In this document: in pieces, positions 8,829 to 20,447 of the stretch
Layout: every line of letters begins with the position of its first letter
Numbering within the stretch: position 1 is the first letter of the stretch
NCBI GenBank assembly: GCA_900316505.1
Contig: ONDH01000013.1
Coordinates: 55,551-119,550 of the forward strand
Reading direction: 5' to 3'
DNA: 64,000 nt
Source of the DNA: an uncultured Prevotellaceae bacterium
Lineage (GTDB): Bacteria; Bacteroidota; Bacteroidia; Bacteroidales; Bacteroidaceae
The notes under the pieces: generated by a model
Seen by the model: only the letters and a program-made list of their open reading frames with translations
What the model was told of the DNA's origin: nothing
Databases searched by the model: none
Translations under genes and position numbers: made by a program

Positions 8829-9410
8829 ATGAATATTGTTCGTGCTCGTATCTGTTTGATGATGCTCTGCTTCTCGTTGCCCTTCGGATGGTGTTGGGGA
8901 CAGGTGCTGCATTCATCGCAAGACCCATCCCATTCTGTGAAGTGGGGTGTGGGAGAAGGCTTGCATTCCTCTACCAATCCAAATGGATGGGTGGGTGCGT
9001 TGCCTGTTTCTCCAGAGGATGCACAAAAAGAGAAAGATGTGATGCTGAAAGAACCTGTCATTCCTTCCGAGAATCTGGACACAAAGCAGGTGACGGAGGA
9101 AACGGGTACATTGTATGAAACAGGTATGGCGACTTACTATTCAGCCAAGACACATGGGAGGATGATGGCAAATGGTACACGATATGATAAGAATCAACTG
9201 TTCTGTGCACATAAGAAACTTCCGTTTGGAACTCGAGTTCGTGTAGTGAACAAGAAAAACGGGAAGGAAGTGATTGTAGATGTGAGAGACCGTGGACCTT
9301 TTGCAAAAGGACGTGTGATAGACCTCAGTAATAAAGCTGCTGAGCTCTTGGGCATGTTGAGTGATGGCGTGGTGCCAGTTGAGTTGTGGGTGGTTGAACC
9401 TAAAAACTAA
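8829..9410 (+). CDS. RlpA-like double-psi beta-barrel protein
   Basis: RlpA proteins bind and, in some species, cleave denuded peptidoglycan in the periplasm. The C-terminal half (about residues 98-193) carries the barrel: ATYYSAKTHGRMMANGTRYD, LPFGTRVRVVN and VDVRDRGPF...RVIDLS. The N-terminus is hydrophobic (MNIVRARICLMMLCFSLPFGW) and looks like a signal peptide, followed by a low-complexity linker. There is no SPOR domain, so this is a short RlpA. A TTG sits directly before this ATG. Its stop overlaps the stop of the convergent ABC-F gene by three to four bases (CTAA). Lytic activity is not proven by the sequence. Confidence 0.85.
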   Translation: MNIVRARICLMMLCFSLPFGWCWGQVLHSSQDPSHSVKWGVGEGLHSSTNPNGWVGALPVSPEDAQKEKDVMLKEPVIPSENLDTKQVTEETGTLYETGMATYYSAKTHGRMMANGTRYDKNQLFCAHKKLPFGTRVRVVNKKNGKEVIVDVRDRGPFAKGRVIDLSNKAAELLGMLSDGVVPVELWVVEPKN

Positions 9411-11413
9411 CCTTTCAGTTCTTCAAGTTCCATACTGGCTTCAGTCCATTCATCTTCTGCAGCAGAGAGTTGATTTTTCAGTTCTCCGTATTGTGTGAAT
9501 AGGGTAGTGTCCGTGGCGCCTTCAGGTGTGGCAAGTCTTGCTTCTATCTCTGCGATTTCTTTTTCCAATTTAGCAATCTTCTGCTCGGCTTGTTCCACTG
9601 CTTTTTCTGCTTTCTTGATGGTTTTGTTGCGTTCTTTCAGCTCGGCATAAGAAAGTAGTGACTGCACCTTGTTGCCCAAGTCTTTGGGAGTTGACAGTTG
9701 GGAGTTGGGGTTTGACGATTGAGAATTGACAATGGTCTGTTGTCCATTATCTTTCGCAACAGAAGGGCTTCCTGCGCTGTTCAGGTTCTGTCCGAGTTGG
9801 TTCAGACTTTCAATTTGCTTCTTCTGCAGGAAGTCGTAGATGCCTCCTAAGTGTTCACGCACTTTTCCACCACCAAATTCATAGACTTTGTCCACTAAAC
9901 CATCCAGAAAGTCGCGGTCGTGGCTTACGACGATGGCAGTGCCGTCGAAGTCCTTGATGGCTTGTTTGAGTACATCTTTCGACTGCATGTCGAGGTGGTT
10001 GGTAGGCTCGTCAAGGATGAGCAGGTTGACAGGTTCAAGAAGCAGACGGATCATGGCAAGTCGGCTGCGTTCACCACCTGAGAGCACTTTCACGTACTTG
10101 TCAGATGCTTCGCCACCAAACATGAAGGCTCCCAAGATGTCGCGAATCTTCAGACGGATATCGCCCCTTGCCACACGGTCAATGGTGTCGAATACAGTGA
10201 TGTTTTCGTCCAGCAGTTGGGCTTGGTTCTGTGCGAAATAACCAATCTGTACATTGTGCCCGATTTTGAGATTGCCCTCAAAGGGAATCTGCCCCATGAT
10301 GCACTTGACGAGCGTAGATTTACCCTCACCGTTGTTGCCGACGAATGCCACCTTCTCGCCTCGTTTGATGGTTAGGTTGACATCGGAGAAGACGGGCTTT
10401 GAATAGCTTTTCGCCACATCCTCGCAGATGATAGGGTAGTCGCCACTTCGGAGACATGGAGGAAACTTGAGGTGGAGTGAAGAGGTGTCGACTTCGTCAA
10501 TCTCGATAGGTACGATTTTCTCCAGCATTTTGATGCGCGACTGCACTTGGTTACTTTTGGTGGGCTTGTAACGGAAGGTCTCGATGAACTGCTTGATGTC
10601 CGCAATCTCCTTTTGCTGATTTTCGTAGGCACGAATCTGTTGTTCACGCCGTTCGTCGCGCAATTTCACATATTCATCATACTTCACCTTGTAATCATTG
10701 ATGCGGTGGCAGGTGATTTCGATGGTGCGGTTCGTCACGTTGTTGATGAATGCGCGGTCATGGCTGACCAGTATGACGGCATTGGCACGTGTTGCCAAGA
10801 ACTGCTCCAACCACTGGATGGAGCCTATGTCGAGGTGGTTGGTTGGCTCGTCGAGCAGCAGGAGGTCTGGTTTCTGCAAAAGGAGCTTCGCTAATTCGAT
10901 ACGCATGCGCCAACCACCAGAAAACTCAGCTGTGGGGCGGTCAAAATCCGTGCGTTGGAAACCCAAACCTTGCAGAGTGCGTTCCAATTCAGCATGATAG
11001 TTTGTGCCCCCCATCATGGTGAAGCGGTCATTCTCATGAGTGAACTTTTCAATGAGAGCCATGTATGAATCACTCTCATAGTCCGTTCGTCGGGCAATCT
11101 CCTCATTCATCTTGTTGAGGCGTTCCTGCATCTCGCTGATGTGGGCAAATGCGGTCTCTGCCTCTTCCATCACCGTGCGGCTGTCGGAGAGCACCATCAC
11201 CTGCGGCAGATACCCGATGGTGATGTCCTTCTGTCGTGCCACCTGTCCATACGTCGGTTCCTGCATGCCTGCAATAATTTTCAGCATGGTGCTCTTGCCC
11301 GCTCCGTTCTTGCCTACGAGGGCAATGCGGTCTTTCGGGTTGACCACGAAACTTGCATCCAAGAATAGTGGTGTTGCAGAAAACTCAACTCCTAACTTAT
11401 CAATCGAAATCAT
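9407..11413 (-). CDS. ABC-F family ATPase (Uup/YdiF-type translation factor)
   Basis: This soluble protein of 668 residues has two ABC domains and no membrane part; ABC-F proteins act on stalled or initiating ribosomes. Walker A motifs are GKNGAGKST (about 35) and GNNGEGKST (about 350), signatures are LSGGERSR and FSGGWRMR, and DEPTNHLD occurs twice. A long C-terminal coiled coil (KAEKAVEQAEQKIAKLEKE) is Uup-like. The start at 11413 lies inside the 3' end of the upstream gene (14-bp overlap), which suggests translational coupling. The linker between the second ABC domain and the coiled coil (around 9660-9760) is encoded by heptad-repeat DNA of the kind found between genes here (TVNSQ/NSQL-type residues). 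Confidence 0.9.
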   Translation of the reverse strand: MISIDKLGVEFSATPLFLDASFVVNPKDRIALVGKNGAGKSTMLKIIAGMQEPTYGQVARQKDITIGYLPQVMVLSDSRTVMEEAETAFAHISEMQERLNKMNEEIARRTDYESDSYMALIEKFTHENDRFTMMGGTNYHAELERTLQGLGFQRTDFDRPTAEFSGGWRMRIELAKLLLQKPDLLLLDEPTNHLDIGSIQWLEQFLATRANAVILVSHDRAFINNVTNRTIEITCHRINDYKVKYDEYVKLRDERREQQIRAYENQQKEIADIKQFIETFRYKPTKSNQVQSRIKMLEKIVPIEIDEVDTSSLHLKFPPCLRSGDYPIICEDVAKSYSKPVFSDVNLTIKRGEKVAFVGNNGEGKSTLVKCIMGQIPFEGNLKIGHNVQIGYFAQNQAQLLDENITVFDTIDRVARGDIRLKIRDILGAFMFGGEASDKYVKVLSGGERSRLAMIRLLLEPVNLLILDEPTNHLDMQSKDVLKQAIKDFDGTAIVVSHDRDFLDGLVDKVYEFGGGKVREHLGGIYDFLQKKQIESLNQLGQNLNSAGSPSVAKDNGQQTIVNSQSSNPNSQLSTPKDLGNKVQSLLSYAELKERNKTIKKAEKAVEQAEQKIAKLEKEIAEIEARLATPEGATDTTLFTQYGELKNQLSAAEDEWTEASMELEELKG

Positions 11414-12104
11414 GTACTTTTTGTCCTTTGTTTTTGGTGAATCTTCCGAACTGCACTGCATTGACAGGGCATCGATGGTAGCATCTCAAACAGCCTGTGC
11501 AGTTCTCATGTTTCCACACAATCTTTCCTTTGTCGTCTGTTGTGATGTTGTCCAACGGACATCCTCTCAAACAGCGTTTGCACTGGGTGCACTTCTTGGT
11601 GGTGTGGAAGTATTTATCGGTAACGAGAAAGCGGTTGAACAGGGGGCGCAGCACAGATGTCTTCAGCCAGGCACATGCTCCCCTCACCACTTCCGTCTTT
11701 TTTTCTCGGTTCTTGATGCTTTCTGCGATGGAAGGAATGCGTTGCAGTGTCTCTTGCACCTTGGCTTGTGCCACCTCATCTTTGTCCACATCAAACCCGG
11801 GCAGACAAACATAAGTGTTGGGCATATGAACAGAGAATACGGCATCCACCTCACGGTTCATCACCTGATTGAGCACCTTGTCCGCATAGCCAATGTCGTC
11901 GCCACAAGTCATCACTGCCCATACATACTTGGCTGATTTGATGTCTTCTTGATGTGTCTCTATGTATTCCTTAACCACTTTGGGAATGCCCCACGCATAC
12001 ACAGGGAAGACCATGCCGAACACGTCAGCCTCATCCTCCATCAGCCCTTGCAGCTTGTCTGCCACCCATTGGCTGTTGCCTGTTCCTGAAAAGCAATAAA
12101 ACAC
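11400..12104 (-). CDS. EFR1-type flavodoxin/4Fe-4S ferredoxin fusion protein
   Basis: The N-terminal flavodoxin-like fold starts with the FMN phosphate loop SGTGNS. The C-terminus has two 4Fe-4S clusters, CTQCKRCLRGCP (about 172) and CTGCLRCYHRCP (about 200). Such proteins are cytoplasmic electron carriers with mostly unknown partners. No ATG fits the conserved N-terminus; GTG at 12104 is the likely start, 17 nt after the stop of the preceding gene. It is the third gene of an operon with a DUF1460 protein upstream and ABC-F downstream. Confidence 0.85.
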   Translation of the reverse strand: MFYCFSGTGNSQWVADKLQGLMEDEADVFGMVFPVYAWGIPKVVKEYIETHQEDIKSAKYVWAVMTCGDDIGYADKVLNQVMNREVDAVFSVHMPNTYVCLPGFDVDKDEVAQAKVQETLQRIPSIAESIKNREKKTEVVRGACAWLKTSVLRPLFNRFLVTDKYFHTTKKCTQCKRCLRGCPLDNITTDDKGKIVWKHENCTGCLRCYHRCPVNAVQFGRFTKNKGQKVHDFD

Positions 12105-12121
12105 AGTGTGATAATTGATGA

Positions 12122-12994
12122 TTACGGTTCCACCAAACGGAACACCCTGATGCCCGTGTGTTTAGCCTGTTTCTTCTCATACTCATAGAAGGTCTCTTGG
12201 CTCATGAGCACCTTTTTGTATAGGCTGGAAGCATGGAGCAGATGGAGCTTCCCGTTCTTCCAAAAAGCGATACCGATATGGCGGGTGTCCAATCCGTCAC
12301 TGTCGGTGAGCATGGCAACGATGTCACCGTCTTTCACCATACTCAGTGGGGTTCCTGCTTGCCAAGACAAATCTTGCTTGAGGATATAGTGGAACTGTTT
12401 GCCTTCAGTGGCTTGCTCATAACCTTTGATGACGGGCACAAACTCTGGGTGATTCTTTAACTGCTTGTACAATGTGGGGTGTTGCGACATGTAGTTGATG
12501 TGGACGGTTTGTGTCCCAAAGAACGGAGCGTCGTCGATGCTGATGTCCTTCACGATGCCCTTCCGTTCGTTGTCCTCTGCCCACCATGTGAAATAGTGCA
12601 GTCTCGATGTGTAGTCTGTCATCTTGCCATCACGGAAACGAATCTTTGTCAGGTTCTTGCAGAAATCGTCAAATGTTCGCAGGTTCTGCATGTCACACAT
12701 GGACAGCGCCACCACCGTCTCCACGAATGTGGTGCAGTCCAGTCCGTGCAAGTTCACGATGAGATGTTCCGTGTCACCGAGTTCCAACGTGTGTGCCACA
12801 TACGGCAATCCCAAGAACTTCTTGCCGAAATAGAACACGCGGTTCTCCTTGCCACGTTGTGTTTGGGCATCTGTCAACAGCTTCACCACCAAAGCGCTGT
12901 CCGCCTTGGTGTACTCCACGTTTTGTGCCTGCATGCCTAAGATGAAAGTCAAGGCAAGCAGGGTCGTCATCCATTTGGTCATCATTCCATTCAT
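12122..12994 (-). CDS. DUF1460 N-acetylmuramoyl-L-alanine amidase-like protein
   Basis: DUF1460 proteins have an NlpC/P60-like papain fold and are predicted cell-wall amidases or peptidases. A signal peptide (WMTTLLALTFILGMQAQ) directs it to the periplasm. The likely catalytic Cys is in GLDCTTFVETV, and the His is in DTRHIGIAF. At 290 residues it matches the family. The ATG overlaps the stop of the upstream 63-residue gene (ATGA), a classic coupling signal. Substrate is unknown. Confidence 0.85.
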   Translation of the reverse strand: MNGMMTKWMTTLLALTFILGMQAQNVEYTKADSALVVKLLTDAQTQRGKENRVFYFGKKFLGLPYVAHTLELGDTEHLIVNLHGLDCTTFVETVVALSMCDMQNLRTFDDFCKNLTKIRFRDGKMTDYTSRLHYFTWWAEDNERKGIVKDISIDDAPFFGTQTVHINYMSQHPTLYKQLKNHPEFVPVIKGYEQATEGKQFHYILKQDLSWQAGTPLSMVKDGDIVAMLTDSDGLDTRHIGIAFWKNGKLHLLHASSLYKKVLMSQETFYEYEKKQAKHTGIRVFRLVEP

Positions 12995-13182
12995 TGATGC
13001 TTTTCTTCCTTCTTTTTATCTTTTTCTGCCAATTCTGCGGCAAGATCATGTTTGCCACGATAGTCAAACTTCGTGTTTACAAGATGTTGCATGAAGTCGT
13101 TGGCACGATTCAGAAGCTCGTTGTCGTCAGCGATGAGCTGGACAAGCCGTTCCAATTGATCAAGTTGTGTTTTTTGTTCCAT
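12991..13182 (-). CDS. Small charged helical protein, unknown function
   Basis: This 63-residue protein starts MEQKTQLDQLERLVQLI and ends with a Lys/Glu-rich tail (AEKDKKKEEKHQ). It is all-helical by composition with no membrane segment. A longer reading frame extends upstream to 13359, but that part crosses the promoter (13212-13242) and is not translated. As first gene of the operon, and coupled to the DUF1460 gene by ATGA, it is likely real. I do not recognise a family. Confidence 0.6.
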   Translation of the reverse strand: MEQKTQLDQLERLVQLIADDNELLNRANDFMQHLVNTKFDYRGKHDLAAELAEKDKKKEEKHQ

Positions 13183-13211
13183 AGTAGGGATTGATTTTTG
13201 GTGTTTGGGTG

Positions 13212-13242
13212 CAAAGATACGATTAAGTGAGCATAATTCAAA
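13212..13242 (-). promoter_or_regulatory. Promoter of the four-gene minus-strand operon
   Basis: On the minus strand, TTTG (13239-13242), a 19-bp spacer and TATCTTTG (13212-13219) lie 30 bases upstream of the small first gene. Confidence 0.8.
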
Positions 13243-13284
13243 GGAAAAACAAAAGTTTTTACTATTATTCTCGAACGAAAGTGT

Positions 13285-13318
13285 TACCTTTGTACTTCGA
13301 ATGTACTTCGAATGTACT
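13285..13318 (+). promoter_or_regulatory. Promoter of M13 peptidase with 11-bp tandem repeats at the start site
   Basis: The -7 box TACCTTTG is at 13285-13292. Directly after it, TGTACTTCGAA is repeated at 13291 and 13302, followed by a partial third copy (TGTACT, 13313). The repeat covers the expected transcription start and early leader. Confidence 0.7.
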
Positions 13319-13342
13319 ACGGATAAACATAGATAAAATATT

Positions 13343-15370
13343 ATGAATATTAAAAACACTTTACTGATGATGACTATAGCAGCATCAAATTTAGCTGGAA
13401 ATGCTCAGACGATGGGCATCAAGTTGGAGAATATGGACACTACCGTTAAACCTGGCACAGATTTCTATCAATATGCTTGTGGTGGTTGGATTAAGAACAA
13501 TCCGTTGAGGCCAGAGTTTTCAAGATATGGCAGTTTCGATGTGGTGGCTGAAGAGAATCAGAAGCGTATCCGCGAGATTATCGAAGGGCTTGCCTCCCTG
13601 CCACAGGAAAAAGGCTCGTTAGGTCAGAAGATTGGTGACCTTTATGCTTTGCGCATGGACTCTGTGCGTCAGAACAAAGACGGTGTGACGCCTGTGATGG
13701 CAGATTTGAAGCGTGTGGCTGCTGTGAAGACAACAGCAGAACTGATTGCGCTGATCAATCAGATGAACACAGAAGGTGTGGCATTCGGTGAATTGTGGGG
13801 CAGCTATGTGGGTGCCGACATGATGGAATCCACCCAGAACCTTCTGGAACTCTCGCAGGGCGGTTACTCTCTGGAACGTGACTACTATGTGAAGGATGAT
13901 GAGGCACACAAGAAGATATTGGAGGCCTACAAAAAACATATCGTGAAGATGTTCCAGTTTGTGGGTGAAACGCCGGAGGCGGCTCAAAAGAAGATGGAGA
14001 ACATCTTGGCATTGGAGACTCGCATGGCAAAGGCGGGACGTGACAAGGTGGCATTGCGTGATCCAGCCTCCAACTATCACAAGATGTCCTTTGCAGACTT
14101 TACAAAGGAATATGCAGGCTTCGATTGGAAAACCTATTTCGATGTGCAAGGTCTCACCGAGATTGATTCCCTCTCAGTGGGACAACCCGAAGCGGTGAAG
14201 GAAGCCTTGGCGGTGTTGAAAGACACCCCTGTGGAAGTGCTGAAAGACTGGATGCAGTGGCAGATATTGGATTCGGCAGGTTCGATGTTGGGCGACACGG
14301 TGTATGAAGAAGTGTTTGACTTCAATGGACGTATCATGACGGGAGCCAAGGAACCCCGTCCACGTTGGAAACGTAGTGTCAGCATTGTCAATAGCGTGCT
14401 GGGCGAAGCGGTAGGTCAACTTTATGTGGAGAAATATTTTCCGCCAGCTAACAAGGCTCGTATGGAGCAACTCATCAAGAACCTCCAGATTGCACTTGGT
14501 CAACGCATCGATGCACAGGAGTGGATGAGCGAATCCACCAAGAAGGCAGCCCATGAGAAATTGGATTCTTTCTATGTGAAAGTGGGCTATCCGAACAAGT
14601 GGCGCGACTACTCAAAGATGAACATTGATCCGGCAAAGACACTCTATGAGAATATGAAGGAGGTGTCGAAGTGGTCACATGCCGACATGCTCAGCCGCAA
14701 ATGGAAGAAACCGGTTGACCGTGACGAATGGTATATGGATCCGCAAACGGTGAATGCCTACTACAACCCCACCACCAACGAAATCTGTTTCCCTGCAGGC
14801 ATTCTGCAATATCCGTTCTTCGACATGGAGGCAGACGATGCTTTCAACTATGGAGCCATTGGTGTGGTCATAGGGCATGAGATGTCGCACGGTTTCGACG
14901 ACCAAGGTCGCCAGTTCGATAAGGACGGCAATTTCCGTGACTGGTGGGCTGACGGTGATGGCGATCAGTACAAAGAACGGGCACAAGTCATCAAGGATTT
15001 CTTCTCTGCCATCAAGGTGCTGCCCGACCTCAATGCCAATGGTGACCTTTGCTGTGGTGAGAACCTTGGTGACCACGGAGGTTTGAAGTTCGCCTATACA
15101 GCCTTCAAGAATGCCACCAAAGAGAAACCACTGCCTGTGAAGAACGGATTCACACCCGAACAACGCTTCTTCTTGGCTTATGCAGGGGTGTGGGCAGGAA
15201 ACATCACCGAAGAGGCCATCCGCAATTTGACCACATCTGACCCCCATTCGTTGGCTCGTTGGCGAGTGAATGGTGCCTTGCCGTTGGTGGATGCGTGGTA
15301 TGAGGCATTCGGCATCACCGAGAAAGACCCGCTTTTTGTTCCTGAAGAAAAGCGCGTGAAGATTTGGTAA
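13343..15370 (+). CDS. M13 family zinc metallopeptidase (PepO/neprilysin-like)
   Basis: M13 enzymes are periplasmic or surface endopeptidases that cut short peptides. A signal peptide (MNIKNTLLMMTIAASNLAGNAQ) is followed by DTTVKPGTDFYQYACGGW, a family hallmark. The zinc site is H512-EMSH, with GENLGDHGGL supplying the third ligand Glu, and ALPLVDAWYEAFG lies near the C-terminus. At 675 residues it is full length. It is monocistronic, with its own promoter and a terminator after the stop. Confidence 0.95.
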   Translation: MNIKNTLLMMTIAASNLAGNAQTMGIKLENMDTTVKPGTDFYQYACGGWIKNNPLRPEFSRYGSFDVVAEENQKRIREIIEGLASLPQEKGSLGQKIGDLYALRMDSVRQNKDGVTPVMADLKRVAAVKTTAELIALINQMNTEGVAFGELWGSYVGADMMESTQNLLELSQGGYSLERDYYVKDDEAHKKILEAYKKHIVKMFQFVGETPEAAQKKMENILALETRMAKAGRDKVALRDPASNYHKMSFADFTKEYAGFDWKTYFDVQGLTEIDSLSVGQPEAVKEALAVLKDTPVEVLKDWMQWQILDSAGSMLGDTVYEEVFDFNGRIMTGAKEPRPRWKRSVSIVNSVLGEAVGQLYVEKYFPPANKARMEQLIKNLQIALGQRIDAQEWMSESTKKAAHEKLDSFYVKVGYPNKWRDYSKMNIDPAKTLYENMKEVSKWSHADMLSRKWKKPVDRDEWYMDPQTVNAYYNPTTNEICFPAGILQYPFFDMEADDAFNYGAIGVVIGHEMSHGFDDQGRQFDKDGNFRDWWADGDGDQYKERAQVIKDFFSAIKVLPDLNANGDLCCGENLGDHGGLKFAYTAFKNATKEKPLPVKNGFTPEQRFFLAYAGVWAGNITEEAIRNLTTSDPHSLARWRVNGALPLVDAWYEAFGITEKDPLFVPEEKRVKIW

Positions 15371-15385
15371 GAAATAATTGACAAA

Positions 15386-15437
15386 GAAAAAGAGGGTGAA
15401 AAGTCGTTAAAAAAGAACTTTTTCCCCTCTTTTTTTA
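15386..15437 (+). terminator. Terminator after the M13 peptidase gene
   Basis: AAAGAGGG...AAAAGT pairs with ACTTTTT...CCCTCTTT around an A-rich loop, ending in seven or more T. Confidence 0.75.
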
Positions 15438-15500
15438 TGTTTTCTTAAGATTTTTTTAAAAAAAATGGTAACCATGTGAACAATTTTACAAAATATGTTG

Positions 15501-15508
15501 TACCTTTG
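15501..15508 (+). promoter_or_regulatory. Promoter -7 box of the Gly/Pro/Arg-rich secreted protein gene
   Basis: TACCTTTG lies 45 bases before the ATG. The -33 region is AT-rich without a clear TTTG. Confidence 0.65.
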
Positions 15509-15553
15509 GGACACTAAACCGAAATACTTTATTACAAACCTATCAACAAAATA

Positions 15554-16219
15554 ATGCTTATGAAAAAGTTATTCTTTCTGTTCATGATGTTGGCAATGGG
15601 CATGTATGCCCAAGCGCAACAGTTGGATGTGTGCACTAAGCCATACGGCGATGATGGCAGCGAGATCACAGTCATCAAGCCGACCGTTGCTAATTTCCTC
15701 CAGCTACTCTCCATGACAGAAGAGCAGTTCAAGGCAGCGATGGAGGCAAACAAGTACAGCACTCAGATGCCAAGAAGTAATTTCATCTCTTATTGGAATG
15801 GCAGTAACGACAACTTTGCCTATGCCAAGTGTGTCAACTCGTTCCTGTACAACAAGGAAACGAAAGAGGTGCATTTTGCTGTTGGTAACGACATGATCTA
15901 TCCTCAGGGCTCCATCATGGCACTCTACCGTGAATTGCAGCCTTATAGGGTGGCTGAGCCAGAGAATGCACAGCCAGGTTTCCCAACTCCTCCCAATGCA
16001 CGTCCAGGTGAAGGGCCCGGTCAAGGTCCTCGTCCAGGTGCAGGTCCACGCCGTGGAATGGGACGTGGCAGAGGAGTCTTCGGACGTGGTGGTGCCTTCG
16101 GTAGAAATCGCACCGACACATTTGAAGTGAAGAACGATGATGGCACCATCTACACTTTCTCCATTGGTGCTTTCCCACGCTTCTTCTATGTGACGGCAAG
16201 CAAGAAGGCTGCACAGTAA
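15554..16219 (+). CDS. Secreted protein with Gly/Pro/Arg-rich segment, unknown function
   Basis: I do not recognise a family. A signal peptide (MKKLFFLFMMLAMGMYAQA, possibly starting at the second Met) is followed by about 110 residues of ordinary composition, then a low-complexity stretch (about 140-185) rich in Gly, Pro and Arg (GPGQGPRPGAGPRRGMGRGR), and a short C-terminal domain (TFEVKNDDGTIYTFSIG). The Arg-rich linker could bind polyanions, but that is speculation. It is monocistronic, with its own promoter and terminator. Confidence 0.7.
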   Translation: MLMKKLFFLFMMLAMGMYAQAQQLDVCTKPYGDDGSEITVIKPTVANFLQLLSMTEEQFKAAMEANKYSTQMPRSNFISYWNGSNDNFAYAKCVNSFLYNKETKEVHFAVGNDMIYPQGSIMALYRELQPYRVAEPENAQPGFPTPPNARPGEGPGQGPRPGAGPRRGMGRGRGVFGRGGAFGRNRTDTFEVKNDDGTIYTFSIGAFPRFFYVTASKKAAQ

Positions 16220-16240
16220 ACGGAATGGTTCAAACGACAG

Positions 16241-16270
16241 GGGGCAGGTCATCAAACCTGCCCCTTATTG
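16241..16270. terminator. Terminator between convergent genes
   Basis: GGGGCAGGT and ACCTGCCCC form a perfect 9-bp stem with a 6-nt loop, followed by TTATTGTTTTA. Confidence 0.8.
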
Positions 16271-16315
16271 TTTTATGTTCAATCACTCAATATCAGAAAG
16301 GTAAATGAGAGGATG

Positions 16316-17179
16316 TTATCCCTTCACGACATTGGTCCCCAAAGCGAAGGCTTTCTCCATGTTGCCCGTGGTGCTGAAAATGTCAGCCTTCGCAGAGATG
16401 TTGTCAAGGTAGTTGATGAGTTGTGCCTCAGGGATGCAAGGCAACACAGGGCTGCCAAACTCCAATTGTCCGTGATGCGCCAACACGCAGTGTACGATGA
16501 AATTAATTTCACGCTTATCAATGCCGAGGTCACGCAACAAGTTGTTCAGGTAGTTCGCTGACATGTAGATATGTCCCAACAGGAAACCGTTCTCCAGCTT
16601 TTCACCCTCCACATTGTATTCGCACAATTTGCCCCAATCGTGGAACAGGATGCCGATGATGATGCGTTCCACCTTGATGTCCTCCGGATAAGGATAAACA
16701 GGATATACCCCTTCCAGCAGATGCAGCATCTGGTACGTGTGGTTCAGCAATCCCCCCGGAAATGCGTGGTGTACGCTTGTGGCAGCTGGGTATTTACTGT
16801 ATTGCGGAAACAGCGCATCTGCCTGTTGCTTGACAAAATCAATCAACACCTCATCCTTGCAGAACTTGAGCACCGCTTTGATGCAGCGGTCCCATTCCTC
16901 GCGTTTGATGGGGCGTGGCACCAGCGTGTACAGTGGATGATTCTCCGTCGGAAATGTCCCTGCAATCATGTCCATGTTCGTAGCAGACTTCTTGCCCTGA
17001 TTCTCACGGATGTTCAAGAACCTCACCAATTGTCCCACTTTCGGTCCGCTCGTTTTAGGCACGTCAAACACACAGATGTTTTCCACCTCCTCCTTGTTCG
17101 CCACCTTCAGATTGACATAAGGCGAATTATTACGAGCCACAGCATCCTGACGGCTCAACACGATATACTCTTTATTCAT
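16316..17179 (-). CDS. YhaM-like 3'-5' exoribonuclease/HD-domain hydrolase
   Basis: The protein has an N-terminal OB-like region (about 1-90) and an HD domain with metal-binding HHAFPGGLLNHT, ILFHDWGKL and HCVLAHHGQ, ending in YLDNISAKAD. This order matches YhaM/CbfA-type 3'-5' exonucleases that trim RNA or ssDNA. It is 287 residues, slightly shorter than Bacillus YhaM. It is cytoplasmic and monocistronic. The -7 box at 17208-17215 fits the ATG at 17179. Nuclease activity is inferred from the family; other HD phosphohydrolases are possible. Confidence 0.75.
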   Translation of the reverse strand: MNKEYIVLSRQDAVARNNSPYVNLKVANKEEVENICVFDVPKTSGPKVGQLVRFLNIRENQGKKSATNMDMIAGTFPTENHPLYTLVPRPIKREEWDRCIKAVLKFCKDEVLIDFVKQQADALFPQYSKYPAATSVHHAFPGGLLNHTYQMLHLLEGVYPVYPYPEDIKVERIIIGILFHDWGKLCEYNVEGEKLENGFLLGHIYMSANYLNNLLRDLGIDKREINFIVHCVLAHHGQLEFGSPVLPCIPEAQLINYLDNISAKADIFSTTGNMEKAFALGTNVVKG

Positions 17180-17207
17180 AATACAGCTATTTTAATTATT
17201 ACGCCCA

Positions 17208-17215
17208 CAAAGTTA
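17208..17215 (-). promoter_or_regulatory. Promoter -7 box of the HD nuclease gene
   Basis: TAACTTTG on the minus strand, 28 bases before the start codon. Confidence 0.65.
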
Positions 17216-17336
17216 ATGTAAAAAAAAGAGTGTACGAAGAAAAAAATAAAAAAGCTTTTGTTTAGGACACCTTTTCGTCAAAATCATAGCTGAAACCTTG
17301 TCGGTTCGTGATGTTGGAGGCATTTCGTGCACCGCA

Positions 17337-17381
17337 AAGGACTCCTCACTCCTCACTCTAAACCCTCAACTCTAAACTAAG
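17337..17381. repeat. Heptad repeat stretch in a 307-bp intergenic region
   Basis: Units like ACTCCTC, ACTCTAA and ACTCTAA follow each other with a 7-nt period. The rest of the 17180-17486 gap holds the upstream promoter and the terminator at 17411-17458; I see nothing else in it. Confidence 0.6.
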
Positions 17382-17410
17382 CAATCAAGATCTTATAAAT
17401 TCTGTGAATT

Positions 17411-17458
17411 AAAAAAGCTTACCCTAAGTGCGCTGTTCTATGGGAAGCGGGGTAAGCT
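17411..17458 (-). terminator. Terminator of the GH29-GH2 operon
   Basis: On the minus strand AGCTTACCC and GGGTAAGCT form a 9-bp stem ending in TTTTTT, 28 bases after the GH2 stop. Confidence 0.8.
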
Positions 17459-17486
17459 AAATCACAGTGTATCTTCCGTTTTCAGT

Positions 17487-20447
<2,961 letters not shown>

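Noticed and set aside
11112..11936. 274-codon plus-strand frame across ABC-F and EFR1 genes
   Set aside because: It spans two well-supported minus-strand genes in a non-coding frame.
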